Shown in pieces: positions 37,336 through 49,300 of a stretch of 64,000 bases of DNA (position 1 is the first letter of the stretch; the number at the start of each line of letters is the position of its first letter). A program made the position numbers and the translations under genes. The DNA is from Seiridium cupressi (taxonomy: Eukaryota; Ascomycota; Sordariomycetes; Amphisphaeriales; Sporocadaceae): positions 248,001 to 312,000 of the forward strand of contig JARVKI010000012.1 of the NCBI GenBank assembly GCA_036674765.1, given 5' to 3'. The notes under the pieces are model-generated. The model had not been told where the DNA came from, did not search any database, and saw only the letters and a program-made list of their open reading frames with translations.

Positions 37336-38385
37336 ATAGTGCCGATAAGCTTTCATTTTTACGGGGAGTGAAATACTAACATAGGACAAATAAGGTCGCT
37401 GCGGCCCCCCACGTAGATCAGCCTAGAGCTCAAGCGTAGATATGAAATAATTGGTTCCAATGTGGCCTCCAATAAATGGAGCGGGGTGATTCCCTGACAC
37501 TGATATCAAGAGTATCTCTTCCGACGACAGTTAGATAACGTGAAGAAGGATTTGAAGTGGCCAGGTTAGGTGCCTAGAGGTGAGTAAAGTAGAGACATGG
37601 AATTTCGACAAATCCTCTGCCCTATCAGAGTCAAGACTAAGTGTTGATAGTCCATTATGTTACACAATTCCCAACAACGCTTTTGTTCTGGTCACCAAGA
37701 TTTATAATTTCTTCTTGTAGGAGACAACATAGGTCCCTCATATGATCCGCAATACAGCTCCATCTTCTTATCCCAATGCCTTGGTCTCATATAGCTAGGA
37801 AGGTTTTGTTATCAAACCTCAATTTGGTTTACCAGCCATGACATTCCAAATATTCAGCCACTACACTTTGGCCAGTCCCCCACAAGTACCAACCCATGTC
37901 GTAGCATCTTGGACCCCATTCCGCTCGTGATTCTGGTCCAGCAAGGCAGCCCTGCCGCTAGATAAGTCGGCGAAACCCCAGTGGACACAGACATCGAGTA
38001 GTAAACATGTGCAATTCCAACAGGAGACTGGGGATGATGGATTATGAACAGATGTTTACATGGGGTGGCCTGGCACCACGCAGCCGGGTTAATCGAGAAC
38101 TTCTACAATATAAACTCCTAGTGTATGTTGCTCCTTGTACCTAGTACTAGACATTGGAAAGGAGTAAGTTCTGGTTGATGAAATCAATATACTTGCCTTT
38201 CTCGAAAGGTGAAGTTGTTGCAGTTTTTCTTCTTCTTTTCCCCCCTTTGGTAGACGCCATTTAAGGCCGTCATCAGTCGATTGTCTGATAGATGGTCCAG
38301 TATCGTACAGTATCGAGGTATACAGTTATTTACACATCGAGTAGACTTCTTCCTGTTCTTGCCCGATTCAATCGAGGCCTTCAGC
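37336..38385. other. intergenic, convergent 3' ends of NLR and SCO1 genes
   Basis: About 1 kb of AT-leaning sequence between two convergent genes. No credible open frame or RNA gene seen. Confidence 0.6.
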
Positions 38386-39365
38386 TCACTGTCTTCTCGC
38401 CGGTCCTGCCCAATCCTTGATATGGCTCAATATGACCTTGGCCGCATCCTCCGGACTATGTTGCCTGCCTAGCGCCTCAACAAAATCGCCCTCAGGATCC
38501 ATAAGATAAAAGTAGATGCTGTGGTCGACTAAATAATCCTTGCCAGGGGCTACGTTCTTTGGCGTGCTGAAATACACCCGATAAGCCTTGCATACGTCCT
38601 TAATCTGCTCGTACGTGCCCGTCAATCCGATGAAGGCAGGGTGAAACTCGGCCAAATACTCCTTGAGAACTTTAGGGGTGTCGCGAGCCGGGTCGCAGGT
38701 AATGAAGACGGGAAGTACGGCGCCCGGTTTTTCAGCCTCAACCAAGTCAAACATGCGGGCCATCTTGTCGAGCTCCTCGGGGCAGATATCAGGACAGTGG
38801 GAGAACCCGAAATATACCTACAATAACGTTCAACCATTAGTCAAACCATCTCTTTCTTGTGTCATGATGTCATCAAAGTGCCGGATTCGTTCGCACTCAC
38901 CAAGTTGTACCGCCCCTTTAGATCCGCACTTGTAAACGGCTTCCCATGCTGGTCCATCAGCTCGAAATCGCCCCCGACCTTGGGCCTGCCGACGCCCTTG
39001 GTGGCCTCCGCAGTGCGCTTCCGCTGCATACGCGTCTTCTCGTACTCAAAGTAGTAGACAAGGCCTGCACTGGTGGCGACAAAGAGCAGGCCCGCCTTCC
39101 ACGAGAACGGGCCAGTCCGGTACCTGCTCTTCTGCTCATCCATGGAGCGGGACTTGAAGCGGCGCTGCTCGAGACTGGGTTGTGGCTGGGCGCGGGCGCG
39201 CAGACATTGCTGCTGCAACGAGGACGAATACGGCGCAGAAGCTGTCGGCCGAGGTGTGGCTGTTGCTCTCGAGAAGAATCGTCGGCATTGTTGCCCGGTC
39301 GTCTGCTGCTGGGACTGCAGCAGAGAGCGCAGCATGCCGGACGAAGGCGCCATCGATCGCGCCAT
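38386..39365 (-). CDS. SCO1: mitochondrial copper chaperone Sco1
   Basis: Inner-membrane copper chaperone that delivers Cu to the CuA site of cytochrome c oxidase subunit 2. Exons 39365-38901 and 38817-38386 give 298 aa; the intron (38900-38818, 83 nt) runs GTGAGT...CTAAT...TTGTAG. Residues 1-75 form an Arg/Gln/Ser-rich mitochondrial presequence. One transmembrane helix lies at about 88-107. The thioredoxin-like SCO domain begins at GGDFELMDQHG. The copper ligands are present: Cys163 and Cys167 in CPDIC, and His254 in DYLVDHS. FITCDPARDTP is also diagnostic. All catalytic residues are intact. Confidence 0.95.
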
Positions 39366-40670
39366 GTTATTTTGCTGCTGCGGCTGGTTGATTGGGAGAC
39401 TGGACGTTTTCAGATCCAGGCGAGCCGCGAGTCTGAGAAACTGCGAGGAGAGAGAGATGGTTGAATCGTAAAAGTGCAGTCGAGTCAGTCGTATGATGTC
39501 TCCGAACGTGAGGGTTCAGCGTGCCGCGAAAATAAATTTCCAATTCGGACAATCCCAGGCCAAATCCGGGGTCGAGTGCTAGCACCCCGACTGAACACTG
39601 TAGGTTAGCTATGAGCAAGCGCCACAGTCATTCAATAGCTAGCGCCACACCTAAACCTCCCAATGCTCGCTCGACGTACCCAATGACCACATTTTTTCAC
39701 TATTCTTTCACCATTCGTCGCCGTGTAAGCAAAGAGCATCGTGGTGGGACGGACCCCTTGATATCACATGCCCAGTCTCCCGAGGTGAGCAGCAACCTGG
39801 AACGGGTTCCCGACTAGGCTCAACGGGACGGCAGAGTTGTTTAACGCCGTTTTCATCTCAGGTGAACCTTCTTCACTCGAACCGCCACGCCATGGAATGA
39901 GAGCCTCAAGAGGTTGGGCCTCTACCGCCCAGAATGATTACGAATTCCTATATCTACAAATACAGACTCCGAGATCGCAAAAAGATGCTGAATGCAAACA
40001 TTCTAGTCTAGTTGCTTTCTCTCTTTCTCTTTCTCTTTCGCTCTCTCTCTCATCTCTCCCCCCTCCACAATTAAACCCCATGATTTCTCTGAGGTCCACC
40101 CGCGAACAACTTCTTTTCCATGCATCACAATGCCCGTTCACCGGGTATGCATCATGCATAGTACACTCATGAGTGTGAATGCCAAAAAATTTATGCCATC
40201 AGTCTGAACAAGAAGCGAAGAAGGAAACAACGAGAATAACTAAATTCCAAATGATGCCGACCCTCGCAAATGCCATCGAATGCCTTTATTAGAAGCAGAA
40301 GAAACCCCCTCCACTCCCCCCCGATTTCCGTATCCCTTGCCTGTCAGCACTCTCCTTTTCGCCAAACATATTAAGAAATGGGAGTATGCAGGCCCCGTCC
40401 GTTTCTGTCGACACCTGGGTACGCCGGCAAATAGCAAGCGCCGTCGCTCCAACACGCGCAGTGGTATCTTGACAAAACTCAAATATGATCATGTGTGCTT
40501 TTGCTATGTTGGATATGTCAAGCATCTGCAAACTCCCGATTCTGGGAAGAAATCCGACAACTCATGGCTAAGTCGTGATTCCAAGCAATGCGTGATGCTG
40601 CATTGTCCAACAGATAGGATGTGTACTGGTGAGTAGGTGAGTAGATCTCATCCCTTGAGGAGGTCAAGTA
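39366..40670. other. intergenic, upstream of SCO1
   Basis: About 1.3 kb between the SCO1 start and the stop codon of the coiled-coil protein gene, both on the minus strand. It includes a pyrimidine-rich microsatellite. No gene seen. Confidence 0.55.
40015..40067. repeat. CT-rich microsatellite
   Basis: Imperfect CTTTCT and CT repeats, almost pure pyrimidine on the + strand, in the region upstream of SCO1. Confidence 0.8.
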
Positions 40671-42935
40671 TCAGCCGCGGCTGATTTGGCTTTGGGTTGC
40701 GCTCGTCCGACTTCGCTCTTCCTCCTCTTCAAGGACATCGCTCAGCCTGGTAGGATGGTGGTGTCGTGCTCCACCCACAGTGTCCCACCCAGACGAGCTA
40801 TAACCCGCGCCAGAGTAATCGGGGGCTGAGGTATACTGGGGCTGAGCACCGGTCGAGGTCGGATATTGCGAAGCAGGCTGCGCGCCTGGGGTTTCGAAGT
40901 CTTCTATTCCACCGTCAGATTCACCTTCCGAGGCGGGAGCGCGGAACGGGACCCTGGCTCCTCGAGGGTCTCCCGCAGAGCTTCCCTGGGCGTCAGTTGT
41001 GTACTCACCTTCGCTGTAAGTCCCCTCAGAACCGTAGCTACCTTGGTGATGAACAGTACTTGGCGGCTGGTAGGGAGCACCAGAACTAGGCGGCGAAGAT
41101 GCGACGACGGGTTGGACGGCCGGTGCTTCAGAGTATTCAGGGCGGGCGCCTGGGGTCTGACTATATTCGGCTTCACTTGGACCATACGCTTGCTGATCCC
41201 GTCGACTACTACTATGCCGGCTCACACCTTGCGTCATTGGCACAACTTGTACACCACCAACAATGGTGGGGTGGCCTTGCTGGAGAGAGGTGGTACGGTC
41301 TCGCTCTTCCTGCTCCCGTCTGCCAAGTTCCTCCCAGGCACGGCGAGCCTCCTCCTTGGAGATCTGAAGCTCCTTGCGCATCTCGTTGAGCTGTTTCTGG
41401 ATCCGGGAATTGCCTCTCTCGTGCTCCAAAGCGTCGCGGATTGCGTCGGTCCGGTTGCGGCGTTCTTCGTCAAGAGCTGCCTCTAGCACGGCCGTAACTT
41501 CTTGATTGCGTTCAATCTCAGCCCGGGTCTCGAAGAACCAACGCTGAAACTTGCGCTCCGATGAAGCCCGCAGTCGTTGCAGCTCGACCACGGCATGGAA
41601 AAGGTTGGCACCTGCAGATGAGAGATCCGTCACATTGCGAGCAAGTTGTTGTGATACAGGGTCGTTGTTGATCTCTTCGGCATTCTGCTTAAGCTTGCGA
41701 ATCCAAAAACTAGTAAGCCCTTCCCAATGTGCAGACAAAGTCTCCCATCGCTCAAACGCATGAGGGAACGAGTTTCTACCTCGTCCGGCGGCCGCTATAG
41801 AGTCAGAAGCTGATATATGCTGCGATTGTGACGGCCCAGCTGCGAGTTCGTCTGCGGCTGGCTGCTGTGTCTGCGGTACATTTGTTTGGCGCTGTGTTGA
41901 TTGTGCTGGTGCATTGCCGGCTGGCCTTGGTTGTTCTCCAGGACGAGCACTTGTGTCGGGGCCTGTACGACCACCAGTTCTGGTCGATGTTCTTCTGTAG
42001 TTACTAGGATCCGCGCCTGACGTGGGTAGCCTGGCCTCGGGTACTGCAGCGCCAGCAGCAGCGACTCTTCGCTCTTCACCTCTCCTCTCCGCTTCTCTTC
42101 GGGTTGCTTCTTCTAGTAAGCGTGCCTCTTCGGCAGCATGCTCGCGTTCTAATCGTTCACGTTCCTCCCGTTGCCTGGCTTCTCGGGCTGCTCGCTCTTG
42201 CATAATCGCCCGAGGGCCTTTGATTCCGGACGGTGAGCCGGTGGGACCTCGGGCAGCCGGCATTCTTGATGACGAGGCCCCATTGCCATTGGACGTGGGA
42301 ATGCCACCCCCAATGAGATCAGCCATGGAGGCGGTTTCCTCAACGATGTCGGAGCTGAGCTTGTGGGGACCGCGCAGCAGCTCCTCGAGCGTGTATAGAA
42401 CAGCACGGTGCGTTCGCTTCGAGATGCGAAGGACTGCTTCGGGCTCGGGAAGGTCGACTACTGTTCGCTGACGCTGGGAGACAGGCGAGTCGTCCTCGTC
42501 GTTGTCCTCACTGCTTAGATCCTGCGAAAGCTGTCGCGGGGGCGGCCGAGGTCGAGCGCGAGCTTTACCTTTCTCGTTGGCGCCAGCGAGGACGTATTGG
42601 CCCTTGGGACCGAGAGTAACCGTGACCTTGGGAGGTGCTGACTCGGGCTGCTGGGAACCCGGCTCGGCGGGCTGCGGACTGGGGGTGGCCGAAAAACGAG
42701 AAATTCGGCGCAACCGATGCTGTGAGGAGGGAGTTGCAGACCGCTCTCCCGGAGGTTGAGTGGGAAATCGGGGTGGAGGAGTGTGTAGCGAAGATCGGCG
42801 CTGCTGGCGCTGGGGTTGTGTAGGTGTTGATGGGTCGTTACGGTCGTGACGGTCGTAAAAGGTGGGTTGGGGGTTTGGTGCCGACAACTTTGCTGTCGCG
42901 TCTCCTGCCGCCCAGGAAGACGCTGGGGAAGACAA
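40671..42935 (-). CDS. uncharacterised conserved fungal coiled-coil protein; start codon unresolved
   Basis: A single open frame of about 750 codons with strong fungal coding character. I do not recognise a characterised homologue. The N-terminal 100 residues are Pro/Ser/Gln-rich, then comes VTLGPKGQYVLAG. A compact segment follows (LRISKRTHRAVLYTLEELLR... ending EETASMADLIGG), which looks like a conserved fungal domain. A charged Glu/Arg helix at about 250-300 and a second long helix at about 490-590 are probable coiled coils; the C-terminal 160 residues are disordered and Tyr/Ser-rich. The frame has no ATG before about residue 205, inside the conserved segment, so initiation must be upstream or non-AUG. 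The upstream boundary given is only the in-frame TTG. A CCCCAG acceptor at 42923 suggests a 5' exon. Confidence 0.72.
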   Translation of the reverse strand: MSSPASSWAAGDATAKLSAPNPQPTFYDRHDRNDPSTPTQPQRQQRRSSLHTPPPRFPTQPPGERSATPSSQHRLRRISRFSATPSPQPAEPGSQQPESAPPKVTVTLGPKGQYVLAGANEKGKARARPRPPPRQLSQDLSSEDNDEDDSPVSQRQRTVVDLPEPEAVLRISKRTHRAVLYTLEELLRGPHKLSSDIVEETASMADLIGGGIPTSNGNGASSSRMPAARGPTGSPSGIKGPRAIMQERAAREARQREERERLEREHAAEEARLLEEATRREAERRGEERRVAAAGAAVPEARLPTSGADPSNYRRTSTRTGGRTGPDTSARPGEQPRPAGNAPAQSTQRQTNVPQTQQPAADELAAGPSQSQHISASDSIAAAGRGRNSFPHAFERWETLSAHWEGLTSFWIRKLKQNAEEINNDPVSQQLARNVTDLSSAGANLFHAVVELQRLRASSERKFQRWFFETRAEIERNQEVTAVLEAALDEERRNRTDAIRDALEHERGNSRIQKQLNEMRKELQISKEEARRAWEELGRREQEERDRTTSLQQGHPTIVGGVQVVPMTQGVSRHSSSRRDQQAYGPSEAEYSQTPGARPEYSEAPAVQPVVASSPPSSGAPYQPPSTVHHQGSYGSEGTYSEGEYTTDAQGSSAGDPRGARVPFRAPASEGESDGGIEDFETPGAQPASQYPTSTGAQPQYTSAPDYSGAGYSSSGWDTVGGARHHHPTRLSDVLEEEEERSRTSATQSQISRG

Positions 42936-43795
42936 GTTGGAGAATCACCACAGCAGTGGTGGGTTAATTGTCTACCGCAAACGGGTTCAGTGACGTCTAT
43001 TCTTTTTTTTTTTTCTTTTTGCCTCCCAGTGCAGAGCTGTAGCTAAGCTCTTCCAGCTACGGAAGGTAAGTCAGCTCCGGGAATGACGTGTCCGATTTGG
43101 CGCAGCAGATGGCTGGTTTGTGGTGTGAGACCCAAGGATGCCCAGCCAAACTCAGCAGGTGAAAGTTGAATGAGTTGACAATAGGGCAAACTCAAGAGGG
43201 AGAGAATTGCAAGGTACACCAAGGTAAGTGAATTGTGGGCGTTGAATGCAGTACTTCTTTGCTGGGATTCAGGTTTGGTGACAGAATCTGGGAGGCTGGG
43301 CCAGCGGTGGGAAATCCGGATGGCTGGTCAACTTAGAAATCGACCCGGGCAAAGGAACCATGCGCGGCGGCCAATTGAGGGTATTGGACCAACCATAAAA
43401 CGACTGATAGAATGCGGTGCCGTGGTGAGGACGCGCTCGAGTTTCGTGCCAGGTTCGCATCCCAAGCCGCGCGCAACTGCTTTGAGTTTTGCCGTGGTTG
43501 TCGGATCCCAACTACGGACGATGCTCCCGCCCGAATCACCCAATGCCAGCCTAATGGGCGACAGCGCCCGCGCTGCCAACCCACAGTATTGGGCAATTGG
43601 GGTCGAAGCGAGCTCTCAAGGGTAGAGTGCGACGATCGAGTGACTGGTCATTTGCATGGGCGCAGGCCAATGGCTTCGGAATTGTGACAATTGCTCGAGT
43701 TGAAGGTTGCGAGGACAGTGGTGAATAGCTGAGCAACGGCGATGGAGGACGGGACTGGCTGCACGGCTTGGTCGCACGGCCCCGAACTGCTGCTG

Positions 43796-43826
43796 TGCTG
43801 CGCTGCGCTGCGCTGCACTGCGCTGG
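43796..43826. repeat. GCTGC/GCGCT short tandem repeat
   Basis: Several tandem CGCTG units with one A substitution, in non-coding sequence. Confidence 0.75.
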
Positions 43827-44660
43827 ACTACCTTAATGAACTAATTACCTCCAAGAGCACTATTCAGCTTCATCTTGATTTGGGATAGGGATCCCTGATA
43901 TATGAAGCAAATCCATGTCGCTACTAAGGGACGGGTTCTTAACAGGATGTTTATGTATCCTCGATGCATGCCCACTAAGACTATCTTGCTGTGCGACTAT
44001 GGTTCATCCCATCAACAGAATCTAGCGTCAGGGCAATCTTTCTCATCCAGGTTCAAGCCTGCATGGTCAATGACCTTTATCGATCCATCGATGGCCGTTT
44101 TTGGATTGGTATAAGTCGTTCACCGAAAGCATAGGCTGGTCAGGAACGGATTCAAGATACGATCGGGGCCAAGCCAGATTCGTGAAAACACACCCCAGTG
44201 CAATTGACTAATAGATCGCTTCCTTGCTCATCAGCGTTTGCACCGACCCTCCCGCTGCTGGCTGTCGGGGGCCCCCATGAGATGAGTTGGCAAAGAGGAT
44301 TCCTGCAAGCCTCACGGCCGGACGATTGTAAGCGAACCCAATCGTCTGGATCTCCGAAGTGCCAATACGACGCTGGTCAACGCTCCACCAGCAGACAGGG
44401 GTCCATAAAGGCGTCCTCAATATACGGTAGTTCATCCAAGTGGTGTGTGAACAGCAGAGGTTGCGCATTTGGCATACCATTATCAGGATCATCACTACTG
44501 TAGAGACCTTCACTTTTCAAGTGATACGGAAAAACAGGCACCTGGGAAATGAATTGTCACTACAATATGTGTGCCACACCATCCCATTGCTTCTTTACAG
44601 TATGCCGTGGATGCGCTGTCTCGTGTCCACCATTAGTCTGCCTCCGCTCTGCTATCAAAC

Positions 44661-44690
44661 AAAAAAAAACCAAAAAAAAAAAAAAAAAAA
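44661..44690 (+). repeat. interrupted poly-A run
   Basis: Nine A, CC, then nineteen A in the gene-poor stretch. Microsatellite or old retroposon tail; no associated element recognised. Confidence 0.8.
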
Positions 44691-46858
44691 CCTCGGTGGT
44701 TTACCACATCCAGATCGGGGATGCCGCTCGGAAGAGCTTTGAAGTTGTACTAGATGAGTGTCCTCTATGGTACGATTTTCGTGGCCACAGTGAACAGGTC
44801 ATTCCCTGCAACGGCAACAAGGACGATCGCAGGTGCATCGCATGGTCATGCAGGGTTGACGCCGTAGGACAAGACGGAGACAGTTGCACGTCTGAGCCGT
44901 CCCTTGCATTTCGCCTGTCATGTCCTACACATCATCCCCCAAAACGAATTTCTGACATGTGTGGTCTCCAAAAAGCAATTCAGTCAGCATCGCCTTCGCA
45001 ACATCGCTGAGCTGCTGAAGAAGCAAAAAGGGACGACCCGTCCCTCCTTTCCAGCCGTGCATCTGATACTCGTCCCGCGCCGCGCTATGAGCCAAGGCCA
45101 ACGACCAATGAGGAGCGCCATTATCCACTCCGCAAATTTAGAGCTCTGGCTTACATATCCAACGCCATCGGCTCGCCCACAACCTCCAAAGGCTTCTCGT
45201 TTGATCTGACAAACGCCCTGAACAAACGAATCGCGAAACTTGTCAAGACTGACTCGACAAAGACATGGCAATTGCCACTCTGGGGGGCGGCAACCACGGC
45301 ATCGCTAGCCGGGCAGGGCAGAATCTTGTCAGACGCTGATGCCAAGCTCGGCGGATGCTTGGTCAATCGCCAAAGTCATGATGAGCTTGTGGGGCTTGGA
45401 GCAGCTTCTGTGAGATTCTCTTACTCCTTGATCATGGCTTTAAAGGCTACCACGGACACGTATCTTGCGTTACGGCCACCACTGCTATCGTGCCTCAACC
45501 GGTGTGATGCGAAATGTTTGAGAGAAAGAACCCTTACCGGTAGCATCTCACATCCCGATGTTGCAATTGCGCTTGCGGCCCGGGTAGACCAGGAGACCCT
45601 GCATATCAGTGTTTTTAGCGTCCACTCATCGACCACAAGATCTCAGGTTGCGATGATGCTTCCTACTGATTGCGATGACCAGGCGTCGCCTCTGAAAGAC
45701 TCATCTTGGGGCATGACACTAGAGATTTCCTTGCTCACGTCTAGAGCGATATCCCTACACGGCAATCCGCTTCCTGGCCACATCAAGTGATGGCGACACT
45801 ATCTAGTCAACGCTCACGGGCGAAGAGGTCTTGTGACGTGCTAGTCTCTACTGGTTTCTAATCAGAGAGGTCTCCCAAGAGCAGGAGTCATGCCAGCCAG
45901 CCCTGCAGTTGTACTGCGCTTATTCTGAAGGGTCTGATGACCTACAGGTCAAAGACGCCACGAACTCACTCAATGCGCTCTAGATCTTCAGCCTCCCTCT
46001 CGTGGGAGCCATACCTCCTCGCTGCAGGTTTCAGCAAGGTCTCAAAACAAACGGTTGTTCCTCTGATCTTGGCTGCAGAGGGAGGGCATCGTGTTAGAGA
46101 GACATCTCAGAACTTGAGCCATTAAAAGACTGGATTTCCAGCAGACAACCTTTCTGGCAGAACTTTATTGATGCCTGCAAGGGCACAGCTGCACAGGAGC
46201 TCGAAGCGAATGACATGACAGTAAATGAGACAAGCCCAGACCAGGAAAGCGCGTGGAGGGCTCGCGAACCGAAGGCCTCCAGTCTCCATTACATCCATCC
46301 CCGATAGGATTGGCCGCAATCCTAGCAATACATCTGTTGGGGCCGCTTCGAGGCTCGATGACTTTAGTCCATGTGAATACAACACGCCTGGGCCCCGATC
46401 GAGTTTCCTCCCATTACCCGATGTACGGAAGCCTGATGATGTGGTGCGCAGATGGTAGCCGATACTGTTGCCTACCCGAGAGCACCGCTATTTCGATATC
46501 GCAAGTTGCCATGGCTAGCATGTCGGCCAAAAGCTCGGGCTCGAGGCTAATTTTGGGTCCGAACTACCGTCAAAAGGCTGATAAATGTGTGAGATGTACG
46601 GAAAACTCCCTACCCAGCCTCGTCCTCAGACATGTGGCGGGAGAAGGCAGAAGGTTGTCTGCGAGGTGGTTCATGGCGTTCAGTACATACAATAGTCGAC
46701 ATTTCGACAGATAGGCGGTCCACATTCACGCTCTTCCCTATACAGTGAAGCCATAAGCATCAGGGGGTACCACACGTCCAATGGGTCGATGAAAGCAGCA
46801 CTGCAAGTGTTGCCAGCTTGATACAAACGTCTGGTCCATCATTGCACCGATCCATTCC

Positions 46859-46896
46859 CGCGGCTACGTGCAGCCTCCTTCGCGGCTACGTGCAGC
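46859..46896. repeat. 16-bp direct repeat, two copies
   Basis: The 16-mer CGCGGCTACGTGCAGC occurs at 46859-46874 and 46881-46896, a 22-bp period. Non-coding context. Confidence 0.8.
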
Positions 46897-49300
46897 GGCC
46901 GTTGTAAACCTACAGAGCTTGCCTGTGAAGCTAGCCTCGCGCCGGTGAATTGTCTCGGTTGTGTATCTGGGAGGCAAGTATGGAAAGCCGAAGCTGCCTA
47001 GGCTTTAAGCTCACACTTGAAGTTCAGCCTTCGTTGGTGCAGAATTTACAATGCACAAGAATGCGGCCGACCCCAGCTTGGTCTCCGCTGGGCGGCGCAT
47101 ACGAAGTTGACCTAGACAAGACCCCAGGTAAGGTTGTGCCGGTTGCTGTGGGAAGGTCCGCTTCAGAAGTGCGTATCGAGTGTTGCTGCGGGTGATCACT
47201 ATGCTCCATACATACTCGAAGCTAGCTCGACGCGGTCCACTATCCGCTTGCCATTCATTGCTCATGCAAACGATCAGCGACTTGTAGTTTCGGCCAGGGA
47301 CTCCCATCAAGAAACAGTCCGTTGATCGACGATTAAAACAAAGTGCTTGCATAAGTCGGCAAGACGGTGGGCAACCCCTGCAGCAAGAAGCACCCCAAAC
47401 CGGACAGGCGCAACGCAAGGATATGTTCCCATTTGGCCACAGCTCAACCTTTTATAGTGATCGAGCGAATAGGGGGCCTCCGTCACCTGCAGCCAGAAAG
47501 CGCCGTGAACCACAGCTCTGGGTTCGAAGGGGTTCAAGCGCTACCCTCCTCATCAGCTTGGGGTCGAGGCCAAGGGTCTTTCCACTGAGCCTTCTTCTGG
47601 CGGTTCGGAGAATTAGATCTCTTGGTTTGGCGCAAAGTTGACTTGGCAAAACCCAAAGCCGGAGACTATCACATCTCGCCCCGTCGCTCGGCTAGGTACT
47701 CTAGCAACTTGGCGACCCTTAGCGCTGTACAACTGCCGCGTTTCAATGCACTTTCCCGCTGTGCAGAAGGCTCCAACGGTGCTCGCGGCTTGTCCTAGCG
47801 TGTTGTCCATCCGGTAGTAGATCCCGAAAAGGAATACATCAGATATCATGACTACCTTTGTGATCGAGATAGGGGCATAGATTACCTTTGGAGGTCCAAC
47901 ACACTAAGTAGCAGCATCGAGCTGCGGAATCCCCGGTGTTTCGCCATCTTCCACCCAAACGGGCTTTGTGGGGTGTTCTCTCCTTATTCATCTTCGCTAG
48001 AAAAAGATCGACATTGCACCAAAAAGCAGCCACGTTAGAGCCGCCAGGGAAAAAGAACCGCGAGGGCATTGACGCCCATCAAAGCGGTTAACTAGTTGTC
48101 AAAGCTTGTGCAGTTGTGCCAGCGATGACGTCGGGTGTCTCGGCGCATCGGGCTTGCAAGAAGGTATTGGCTTCCACAGGCATTTTCCTGCCCCTGTCCG
48201 CGGCTTAGCAAACAAAGGTGCACCATATCCAGGGACGATGTGTTCCTGCTTCTGTGCGCAGCACGAGAGCTGCTTTAGTATAAACGCGTCTTGTGTTCAC
48301 GGGGACAGCCGATCACATTAGATGGCACTTCCGCTACTGGCGCCAGTCTAGCATACGGTGGATCTCCTAGCATAAGCGCGTTTCGACTCTTCCCTTCCCA
48401 TGTGTACCTCTCTCCCTCCTGGCCGATCACCGTAGTGGGAGGGCACCAAGACTCGCATAGCACTAGTTACCATGGTACGTCGGATGGCCCGAGTGTCCTC
48501 GTGGTGGCTGGAATGGGAGGTTCGAATTGTACACCCGATACATTCTTCCCGGTACTGGCGCAAGGTTTGTACAAGGCGCCCTCGCAACTGTTTGTGGTCC
48601 AGGCCCTGGCTGTACTGTTTCTGCGGTCAACGTCTCCAGTTTGATGCTGTAGGTCCTCCAGATGCACCAGAAAAGCCATGCTCATGCTGCAAGACGATCG
48701 TTTGGTCTGCCACAATTGCTTTTCAGGACCCGCCCCAGCATAAACGGAACGGCGGGGCCGCTTGTCATATTCGACACCATCGGAGCTTCGTCTGTTCTTT
48801 TCAGCGACTCGTAGCATTCCCGGGGCCCGTGGCGTGGATCCTCTGCCGAGTAGCAGGGAGGCGCAGCATTGGAATCTCCCTTACTTGTTATGCACCTTGC
48901 ACAAGCATTTTTGCTTCAAGCCCAGTTCCACCCGACTGCCGCCAGAGGAGGCTCCACCTGGGCTTGCCAAGGGAATTCCTTGTCTATCATTGCTCTACGT
49001 ACCTCAACTATCCCTCGTGTTTTGTTGATCCCATCACACAGCCTGCTCCACCCCACTGTTTCTGAGGCCTAGATCTTATATCCGCTTGACCCCCCTGGCT
49101 TCCAGATCTCCACTCAGGGATCTACCATATTGTCTTGGTCGACCACCCTTATTCGTTCAAACAGTCTTCTATAAACCTCTCTCGCCCGGCATCCTGGTCT
49201 ATTTTTGAGAAGGGATCTGGTTTCACCACCGATATATCATCTCTGATCACAAGCCCTTCCAAAAACTCCCCGAAAGGAACTGTATCGTGACAACTTCGTC

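Larger units (their letters stand above)
42936..49300. other. 6.4-kb gene-poor stretch
   Basis: Contains the upstream region of the coiled-coil protein gene at its left end and of the disordered-protein gene at its right end. Between them I recognise no gene. Frames of 150-200 codons occur (for example 45272-45790 and 48472-49065), but they overlap other frames, show no family resemblance and have no supporting splice structure. Simple repeats occur at 43796-43826, 44661-44690 and 46859-46896. Composition is balanced, as in the 10-21 kb stretch. Confidence 0.5.

Noticed and set aside
39464..39946. Plus-strand frames opposite SCO1 exon 1 (around 38946-39464)
   Set aside because: Antisense shadows of the GC-rich SCO1 presequence region.
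45272..45790. 172-codon open frame in the gene-poor stretch
   Set aside because: No recognisable motif, overlapping frames on the other strand, unremarkable start context; consistent with chance at balanced GC.
48472..49065. 197-codon frame rich in Cys, Trp and Arg
   Set aside because: Composition is typical of an out-of-frame translation; no family resemblance or splice support.
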